Assembly (NCBI GenBank): GCA_030655315.1
Contig: JAURVT010000002.1
Span: 124,001 to 188,000 of the forward strand
Length of the DNA: 64,000 nt
Reading direction: 5' to 3'
Source: Nocardioidaceae bacterium
Lineage (GTDB): Bacteria; Actinomycetota; Actinomycetes; Propionibacteriales; Nocardioidaceae
This document shows positions 59,022 to 64,000 of the stretch, piece by piece. The notes beneath the pieces are model-generated. The model was not told the DNA's origin. It saw nothing but the letters and a program-made list of their open reading frames with translations, and searched no databases. The translations under genes and the position numbers were made by a program. Within the stretch, counting starts at the first letter, position 1; the number at the start of each line of letters is the position of its first letter.

Positions 59022-59681
59022 GTGCACATCGTGATCATGGGCTGCGGCCGGGTGGGCTCCACGCTGGCGCGCAGCCTGGAGCAGCGCGACCACACGGTCG
59101 CCGTCATCGACAGCAACCCGGACGCGTTCCGTCGCCTCGGTCCGTCGTTCGGCGGCACCACCGTGACCGGCCCGGGCTTCGACCGCGCCGTGCTCACCCA
59201 GGCGGGCATCGAGCACGCCGACGCGTTCGCCGCGGTCTCGAGCGGCGACAACTCCAACATCATCTCCGCGCGCGTCGCGCGCGAGCAGTTCAACGTCCCC
59301 ACCGTGGTCGCGCGCATCTACGACCCGGGCCGCGCCGAGGTCTACGAGCGTCTCGGCATCCCCACCGTCGCCACGGTCACGTGGGCCGCGGACCAGGTGC
59401 TGCGGCGCGTCCTGCCCGCCGGCACCGAGCCCACCTACCGCGACCCGACGGGCCGGATCCGGATGGACCAGGTGCTCGCGCCGGACGTCTGGGTGGGCCA
59501 CACGGTCGCCTCGCTCGAGCAGGCCACCGGTGGACGCGTGTCGCACCTGACGCGCCTCGGCGCGGGCATGATGCCGAGCGGCACGACCCGCATCCAGGAG
59601 GGCGACCTCCTGCACGTCTTCTCCGACACCGACGACGAGACGATCATGGCCGCCCTCAGCCAGGGCCCCGAGGAGGACTGA
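59022..59681 (+). CDS. trkA: TrkA-family potassium uptake regulatory protein
   Basis: A 219-residue RCK protein. The N-terminal Rossmann domain begins VHIVIMGCGRVGSTLARSLEQRDHTVAVIDSNPDAF (GxGxxG and an acidic residue for NAD binding). The C-terminal TrkA_C domain holds the final 70 residues. GTG start, 87 bases from the divergent KimA-like permease start. TrkA proteins gate potassium transporters in response to nucleotides such as NAD or c-di-AMP. The stop overlaps the start of the second TrkA gene by one base. Confidence 0.92.
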   Translation: MHIVIMGCGRVGSTLARSLEQRDHTVAVIDSNPDAFRRLGPSFGGTTVTGPGFDRAVLTQAGIEHADAFAAVSSGDNSNIISARVAREQFNVPTVVARIYDPGRAEVYERLGIPTVATVTWAADQVLRRVLPAGTEPTYRDPTGRIRMDQVLAPDVWVGHTVASLEQATGGRVSHLTRLGAGMMPSGTTRIQEGDLLHVFSDTDDETIMAALSQGPEED

Positions 59682-60373
59682 TGCTCGTCACCATCGCCGG
59701 AGCCGGCGCCGTCGGGCGCTCGGTCGCCCAGGAGCTGATCGAGAACGGCCACGAGATCCTGCTCATCGACAAGGACCCGCGGGCCATCAAGGCCGACCGG
59801 GTCCCCGGGGCGGAGTGGCTGCTCGCCGACGCGTGCGAGCTGTCCTCGCTCGAGGAGTCGCAGATGCAGCGCTGCGACGTCGTCATCGCCGCCACCGGCG
59901 ACGACAAGGCCAACCTCGTCATCTCCCTGCTGGCCAAGACCGAGTTCGGCGTGCCGCGCACCGTCGCCCGCGTCAACCACCCGTCCAACGAGTGGCTGTT
60001 CAGCGAGTCGTGGGGCGTCGACGTCTCGGTCTCGACGCCGCGCCTGATGTCGGCGCTCGTGGAGGAGGCGGTGACGGTCGGCGACCTCGTCCGGCTGTTC
60101 ACGTTCCGCCAGTCGACGGCGAACCTCGTCGAGCTGACGCTCCCCGAGGACTCCCCCTTCGTCGGCCGCCGCGTCGCCGAGGTGCCGTGGCCGGCCGACG
60201 TCGTCCTCGTGGCCATCCTGCGCGACGACAGCATCCAGACCCCCGAGCCCGACCGCTCGCTCGAGGCCGGCGACGAGCTGCTGCTCGTGGCGAACGAGGA
60301 GGTCGAGGACGAGATCGCCTCGCTCCTGTCCCCCTCGACCCACCCCGCCAAGCCCGCCTCCCGCACCGTCTGA
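59681..60373 (+). CDS. trkA: TrkA-family potassium uptake protein, second copy
   Basis: A 230-residue RCK protein with MLVTIAGAGAVGRSVAQELIENGHEILLIDKDP as the nucleotide-binding start and a C-terminal TrkA_C domain (LVELTLPEDSPFVGRRVAEVPWPADVVLVAILRDD). It is coupled to the preceding trkA gene through a TGATG junction. Pairs of small TrkA proteins, known as CeoB/CeoC in mycobacteria, are typical of actinobacteria. Confidence 0.92.
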   Translation: MLVTIAGAGAVGRSVAQELIENGHEILLIDKDPRAIKADRVPGAEWLLADACELSSLEESQMQRCDVVIAATGDDKANLVISLLAKTEFGVPRTVARVNHPSNEWLFSESWGVDVSVSTPRLMSALVEEAVTVGDLVRLFTFRQSTANLVELTLPEDSPFVGRRVAEVPWPADVVLVAILRDDSIQTPEPDRSLEAGDELLLVANEEVEDEIASLLSPSTHPAKPASRTV

Positions 60374-60396
60374 CCCGCCCGGTCCGTCCCCGCGAC

Positions 60397-60631
60397 CGCC
60401 GAGCGGCGCAAACTGGTCGGTTAACGCCTAGTAGGTGGGCGTCTTTGCGCCGGTCGGCGGGAGGTTTGCGCCGCTCGGCGCCGCCGGCCGGGTCGGGGGT
60501 CCGACGGGCGGAACGGGACCCCGCGGGTCCTCGTCGCTCGCTCCGGACGTCGAGCGGCGCAAACCGTCCGGCGAGTGGCGCAAGATGGTCGCCCTACTGC
60601 CCGGTAACCGACCAGTTTGCGCCGCTCGGCG
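60397..60631. repeat. 235-base inverted-repeat element built from GCGCAA units
   Basis: The outer arms are a perfect 27-base inverted repeat (60397-60423 and 60605-60631). Pairing continues inward imperfectly: GTAGG...CTTTGCGCC at 60431-60450 pairs with GGCGCAAGAT...CCCTAC at 60577-60598. Further opposite units GGTTTGCGCCGCTCGGCG (60463-60480) and GTCGAGCGGCGCAAACC (60549-60565) follow. It fills the gap between convergent trkA and DUF3159 genes. A partial copy is at 2109-2192. It resembles a non-coding mobile (MITE-like) or large REP element. Confidence 0.8.
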
Positions 60632-60644
60632 TGAGCGGGGCGGG

Positions 60645-61361
60645 TCAGGCCTGTGCGGGACGGGCGACGGGCGTGCGCCCGCGTCCGAGCACCCAGGCCA
60701 TCGCCGCGAACGCCGCGACCTGGAGGGGCCAGCCCAGGACGACCTTGGAGCCACCCAGCAGGGCGAACCACAGGCCGTCGTCGGCGCCGCGGGCCAGCAG
60801 GTACAGCGGCAGCTGGACGACGACGCGCACCAGGCACGGTGCCGCGAGCAGCCAGGTGAGGCGGCCGCACAGCTTAACCATCGGCTTGTCCTGGTGCCAG
60901 GCGGTGGGGTCGCCCGTGACGCTGCCGACCAGGAAGCCCACGACGGGCCAGCCGACGACGACGGAGAACATCAGCACGACCGCGTAGACGGCGTTGTAGA
61001 TGATGCCGGGCAGGAAGGCGTCGGCGGCGTCGCCCGAGCGCAGCGCGAACACCGCGGCGATGCCGATGCCCACCAGCGCGTTGACGACGAACTGTGGATT
61101 CTGCCGCTGCACCAGCCGCACCACGAGCAGGACGGCCGCGAGCGACCCGCCCACGATCAACGCGGTGCGGACCTCGCGGGTCAGGAGGTAGGTGATGGTG
61201 AAGGCGATCGTGGGGACGGCGCCCTCGAGCATGCCGCGGGCACCGCCGAGCGCCTTGGCGAGCTGGGCACGGACGACCTTCTCGACGGTGTCGTGCGCGG
61301 GGTCGTGCGCGGGCTCGGACGGGCCGGTCCCTCCGGTCCAGACCTGCTCGGAATCGCTCAC
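60645..61361 (-). CDS. DUF3159 membrane protein
   Basis: A 238-residue integral membrane protein with about six hydrophobic segments. Family wording includes LEGAVPTIAFTITYLLTREVRTALIVGGSLAAVLLVVRLVQRQ and DPTAWHQDKPMVKLCGRLTWLLAAPCLVRVVVQLPLYLL. The family is always found near dut, DUF3710 and an OB-fold gene in actinobacteria, but has no assigned function. GTG start overlaps the OB-fold stop by 4 bases. Confidence 0.88.
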   Translation of the reverse strand: MSDSEQVWTGGTGPSEPAHDPAHDTVEKVVRAQLAKALGGARGMLEGAVPTIAFTITYLLTREVRTALIVGGSLAAVLLVVRLVQRQNPQFVVNALVGIGIAAVFALRSGDAADAFLPGIIYNAVYAVVLMFSVVVGWPVVGFLVGSVTGDPTAWHQDKPMVKLCGRLTWLLAAPCLVRVVVQLPLYLLARGADDGLWFALLGGSKVVLGWPLQVAAFAAMAWVLGRGRTPVARPAQA

Positions 61362-61711
61362 GCGGTCAGCTCGTAGCGCGGGTTGAACATCACGCGCTCG
61401 CCCTCCTGGACGCTGAGGCGCCCCACGACGGTGAGCTGGCGACCCGTCGCGATGCCGGCGATCTGGCGGCGTCCGAGCCACACGACGCGCAGGCAGGCCG
61501 AGCCGTCGTACAGCTCGGCCTCGAGCGCGCAGACGCCGGACCGCGGCCGCAGGGTCACCGACCGCAGCACGCCGTGGACGGTGACCAGCTCGCGGGAGCC
61601 GTGCCGCGCGATCAGGTCGCAGCCCGCGCGGGCGGCGTCCTCGCGAAGGTCGGCGTCCTCGGAGCGTCCGCTCGCCGAGATGCGCTCGACGGTGCGTGTG
61701 AAGAGACCCAT
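61358..61711 (-). CDS. OB-fold nucleic-acid-binding domain protein
   Basis: A 117-residue protein whose second half is an OB fold: GVLRSVTLRPRSGVCALEAELYDGSACLRVVWLGRRQIAGIATGRQLTVVGRLSVQEGERVMFNPRYEL, close to the RecG/RecJ wedge-type OB domain. It probably binds single-stranded nucleic acid. It sits between DUF3710 and DUF3159 genes in a conserved actinobacterial order and is coupled to the latter by a 4-base overlap. Confidence 0.88.
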   Translation of the reverse strand: MGLFTRTVERISASGRSEDADLREDAARAGCDLIARHGSRELVTVHGVLRSVTLRPRSGVCALEAELYDGSACLRVVWLGRRQIAGIATGRQLTVVGRLSVQEGERVMFNPRYELTA

Positions 61712-61727
61712 GCGTCCAGCCTACGCG

Positions 61728-62435
61728 TCAGACGTCGCGCTCGGTGGGGTCCTGGTCGGACTCCGCCGAGTCGTCCGCCACGACCTGCTCGCCGGCCGGG
61801 ACGGCTCCGGCGGGGAGGGTGATCTCGATGGGCTCGCGGGGTGGCATCGCGTCGTTGCCACGGCGCACGACGACCTCGCGGAAGCCACGCTCCAGGACGC
61901 CGTCGGTGGCCGGCTCGAGCGCGGCGCGCCCCATGAAGGTGCCGCGCAGGAACCAGCGCGGGCCCTCGACGCCGACGATCCGCGACGGCTGGACGGCCTC
62001 CTGGCCGTCGGGCGTGCGGGCGGGCACCTGCACCTGGAGCTCGGGGCCGTGAGGTCCGTCGACCTCGACTACCTGGCCCTCGAGGCGCTGCACCTCCTCG
62101 GCGATCTCGGCACGGACCTCGTCCCAGAGGCCACCGGTCCGCGGCGCCGCGAAGGCGCGGATCTCGACCGCGGCGTCCTCGGTGACGAGCAGGACCGCGG
62201 CGAGGCGGTCGGTGCCCTCGTCCTTGGGGATCTGCAGGTCGAGCCCGACGCGACCCCGGACCACGAGCCCGCCGAGGTCGATGAACGCCGGCTGGTCGGC
62301 CGGGATCTCGAACTCGGTGTGGTCCCAGGGGCCGTCGGCCCGGGGGTCGACCGCGGCCTCGGCGTCGGTGGCGTCGACGTCGGTCGTCGACGCGTCGTCG
62401 ACGACCTCGTCCCTGTTGCGGCGGCCGAACTTCAT
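61728..62435 (-). CDS. DUF3710 protein
   Basis: A 235-residue soluble protein. It starts MKFGRRNRDE, then an acidic linker, and from about residue 37 the conserved domain GPWDHTEFEIPADQPAFIDLGGLVVRGRVGLDLQIPKDE, ending GVEGPRWFLRGTFMGRAALEP and REPIEITLP. This is the DUF3710 pattern, next to dut in most actinobacteria, function unknown. It lies 8 bases after the dut stop, so co-transcription is likely. Confidence 0.9.
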   Translation of the reverse strand: MKFGRRNRDEVVDDASTTDVDATDAEAAVDPRADGPWDHTEFEIPADQPAFIDLGGLVVRGRVGLDLQIPKDEGTDRLAAVLLVTEDAAVEIRAFAAPRTGGLWDEVRAEIAEEVQRLEGQVVEVDGPHGPELQVQVPARTPDGQEAVQPSRIVGVEGPRWFLRGTFMGRAALEPATDGVLERGFREVVVRRGNDAMPPREPIEITLPAGAVPAGEQVVADDSAESDQDPTERDV

Positions 62436-62442
62436 GCGGTCC

Positions 62443-62946
62443 TCATCCTCTGCGTGCGTCGGGGTCAGCGTGGTCGGGGTCGGCGTCTGGTCCTGCGGCG
62501 AAACCACCCGTGGAACCGTAACCCCCGGCGCCACGCTCGGACGGCGGCAGGTCGTCGACCTCGACGAACCGCGCACGCTCCACGCGCTGGACGACGAGCT
62601 GCGCGACGCGGTCGCCGCGGCCCAGGCGGACGGGCTGGCGCGGGTCGAGGTTGACGAGCAGGACCTTGATCTCGCCGCGGTAGCCCGCGTCGACGGTGCC
62701 GGGGGTGTTGACGATGGAGACGCCGCAGCGTGCGGCGAGGCCCGAGCGGGGGTGCACGAACGCCGCGAACCCCTCGGGCAGGGCGATCGCGATCCCGGTG
62801 GGCACGAGCGCCCGCTCCCCCGGCGCCAGCTCGACGTCGACGGTGGTGGAGAGGTCGGCACCGGCGTCGCCGGGACGCGCGTACGCGGGCACCGGGACCC
62901 CGTCGTCGAGCCGGCGCAGGAGCACCTCGACACCCTCGTGCTGCAC
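62443..62946 (-). CDS. dut: Deoxyuridine 5'-triphosphate nucleotidohydrolase
   Basis: A 167-residue trimeric dUTPase that removes dUTP and supplies dUMP for thymidylate. The five motifs are visible: PGDAGADL, the Ser-bearing [42 protein letters not shown] and the Gly/Tyr-rich motif 5 [11 protein letters not shown] 12-residue Asp-rich tail follows. GTG 62946 was chosen for its GGAGG eight bases upstream; a longer frame has no homology. It is divergent from the DUF3093 gene. Confidence 0.95.
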   Translation of the reverse strand: MQHEGVEVLLRRLDDGVPVPAYARPGDAGADLSTTVDVELAPGERALVPTGIAIALPEGFAAFVHPRSGLAARCGVSIVNTPGTVDAGYRGEIKVLLVNLDPRQPVRLGRGDRVAQLVVQRVERARFVEVDDLPPSERGAGGYGSTGGFAAGPDADPDHADPDARRG

Positions 62947-63049
62947 CGCTGCCACCTCCGCACATCGCCGGGACGACGGCCCGGGCGCGCCGTCGGCGGT
63001 CGAGCCTACCGGCGTGGGCACGCGCCCCTCTGCATGGCAGGCTGGCGTC

Positions 63050-63517
63050 ATGACCAGCCCGCCCGACGAGCACGCGTACGTCGAGCGGCTCAGCGTCCCG
63101 GCGTCGTGGTGGCTGGTCGGCGCCTTCACCACGCTGACGCTGTGGTGGATCTTCGTGCTGGCCACGCCGTCGTGGTTCGCCATCGGCGCGGCCGTCGTCG
63201 GCGGCGTCGCGATCGGGGCGGGCCTGTGGCAGTACGGGAGCGCCCGCGTCGAGGTGACCCGGCTGCACCTGCGCGCGGGCACGGCGCGGATCGCGCTGCA
63301 GCACTGCGGCGAGGTCGAGGCGCTGGACGTCGCGCAGACCCGTGCCCTGCACGGCCCGCAGGCCGACGCCCGCGCCTTCTTCTGCGTCCGTCCCTACGTC
63401 CACACCGCGGTGCGCGTCGAGATCCTCGACCCCCGCGACCCCACGCCCTACTGGCTCGTCGGCTCGCGCCACCCCCAGCGCCTCGCCACCGCGCTGCGCT
63501 CCCGCCGCCCCTCCTGA
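63050..63517 (+). CDS. DUF3093 membrane protein
   Basis: A 155-residue protein with two adjacent membrane segments near the start ([41 protein letters not shown]). A soluble beta-rich part follows ([47 protein letters not shown]) and it ends [17 protein letters not shown]. This matches the actinobacterial DUF3093 family found beside dut. Function unknown. ATG 63050 is the first start leading directly into the domain. Confidence 0.88.
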   Translation: MTSPPDEHAYVERLSVPASWWLVGAFTTLTLWWIFVLATPSWFAIGAAVVGGVAIGAGLWQYGSARVEVTRLHLRAGTARIALQHCGEVEALDVAQTRALHGPQADARAFFCVRPYVHTAVRVEILDPRDPTPYWLVGSRHPQRLATALRSRRPS

Positions 63518-63522
63518 CGACC

Positions 63523-63564
63523 TGTCGGTGGCTGGTGATGCCGGGGCATCACCACGCACCGACA
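63523..63564. terminator. Long hairpin after the DUF3093 gene
   Basis: Nested stems TGTCGGTG/CACCGACA (63523-63530 with 63557-63564) and GGTGATGCC/GGCATCACC (63534-63542 with 63545-63553) with a two-base loop. It starts five bases after the stop. Probable terminator or REP-type element. Confidence 0.65.
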
Positions 63565-63644
63565 ACTCGGGCGGTGCGGGGGCGCTCGAGGGTGGCAGAC
63601 TGTCGACCCGGTCCGCAGACGGGTGGTCCGACGGGAGGAGCACG

Positions 63645-64000
63645 GTGGCGTCCAGCAAGAAGAGCGGCAAGAAGAAGCAGTCCGGGCGGGGTACCTGGCG
63701 GCTGCTCGACACCGGCGCCAAGGTGGCGGCCGCGGTCGTCGCGACCCGTGTCTCCGGCCTGACCTGGCGCGCGGCCACCGGCCACCGTCCCCCGACGCAG
63801 CACCCCGAGCTGCGCACCATCGAGGCCGTCACCTGGGCCGCTCTCGCCGGCGCCACCGTCGAGCTCTCCAAGGTGCTGATCAACCGCAAGGCGGTGCAGT
63901 ACTGGGTGCGCTCCACCGGCCAGCTGCCCCCCGGCATGAAGCCGATGTCCGCGATGACCGACGAGGACGACGCCGCCGCCCGCGCCAAGGACCTCGCCGC
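63645..64000 (+). CDS. DUF4235 membrane protein (3' end beyond window)
   Basis: 118 complete codons from GTG 63645 (GGGAGGAG upstream), with no stop before the window edge. A Lys-rich start (KKSGKKKQSGR) precedes a segment KVAAAVVATRVSGLTWRAATGHRPP and a second hydrophobic stretch AVTWAALAGATVELSKVLINRKAVQYW, the pattern of the small DUF4235 family. The Ala/Asp-rich tail suggests the end is near. Function unknown. Confidence 0.82.
   Translation, partial: MASSKKSGKKKQSGRGTWRLLDTGAKVAAAVVATRVSGLTWRAATGHRPPTQHPELRTIEAVTWAALAGATVELSKVLINRKAVQYWVRSTGQLPPGMKPMSAMTDEDDAAARAKDLA

Noticed and set aside
58935-59615. N-terminal extension of the KimA-like permease
   Set aside because: Antisense to trkA and without homology; the membrane protein begins after GTG 58934.

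Overview
The window is GC-rich (roughly 70 percent) chromosomal DNA of an actinobacterium. The gene families and their order (split TrkA pair, DUF3159, OB-fold, DUF3710, dut, DUF3093, DUF4235; acnA; dxs next to an APC permease and PAC2; a fadA2/fabG4/htdX-type lipid set) suggest Propionibacteriales, most likely Nocardioidaceae such as Aeromicrobium or Nocardioides. That placement rests on family recognition alone. No rRNA, tRNA, CRISPR array or transposase was recognised.

Layout. 1-2094: the 5' part of a type IV pilus/type II secretion ATPase running off the left edge, then a GNAT-like protein. 2095-2869: a spacer with GCGCAA-type repeat units, an orphan leader and a LysR fragment. 3074-17762: a catabolic island. 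A minus-strand operon of 11 genes (3074-14886), mostly with 4-base stop/start overlaps, encodes a branched-chain-amino-acid-type ABC importer (with a fused permease-ATPase), a zinc alcohol dehydrogenase, a lone degenerate FGGY C-terminal domain, a full FGGY sugar kinase, a phosphotriesterase-family hydrolase, a HAD phosphatase, an acyl-CoA ligase and an SDR. An IclR regulator is divergent from it, and a split transketolase pair follows. The palindrome TCCGGATTCCGGA lies in both promoter regions, which implies one regulon. I read this as uptake and catabolism of an unidentified polyol or sugar-acid-like compound. It is the best candidate here for an undescribed system.

18198-36883: two secreted or membrane-anchored proteins, an ATP-dependent DNA ligase, a TetR-controlled thiolase/reductase/dehydratase set, TesB thioesterase, PAC2 protein, APC permease, dxs, a methyltransferase, a frameshifted cation-diffusion-facilitator gene with its ArsR regulator, and a run of housekeeping or unknown genes (YhhN, AlkZ-like, VOC, HIT, PLDc_N).

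36887-47679: flavin reductase-like protein, PhoD phosphatase, then a xylose locus: xylB-xylA-ROK on the plus strand facing ROK-permease-ATPase-binding protein on the minus strand, with a large hairpin between the two ROK genes.

47957-64000: a secreted protein, an ECF sigma/anti-sigma pair, acnA, a large zinc-ribbon membrane protein, an RNA methyltransferase, a KUP/APC-like permease, two TrkA proteins, and the DUF3159/OB/DUF3710/dut/DUF3093/DUF4235 block. Two repeat families recur in spacers: a palindrome with core GAGATACGGGTTCTGCACCA (37444-37500, 43121-43191) and a CGAGCGGCGCAAA unit that builds a 235-base inverted-repeat element at 60397-60631 and recurs at 2109-2192.
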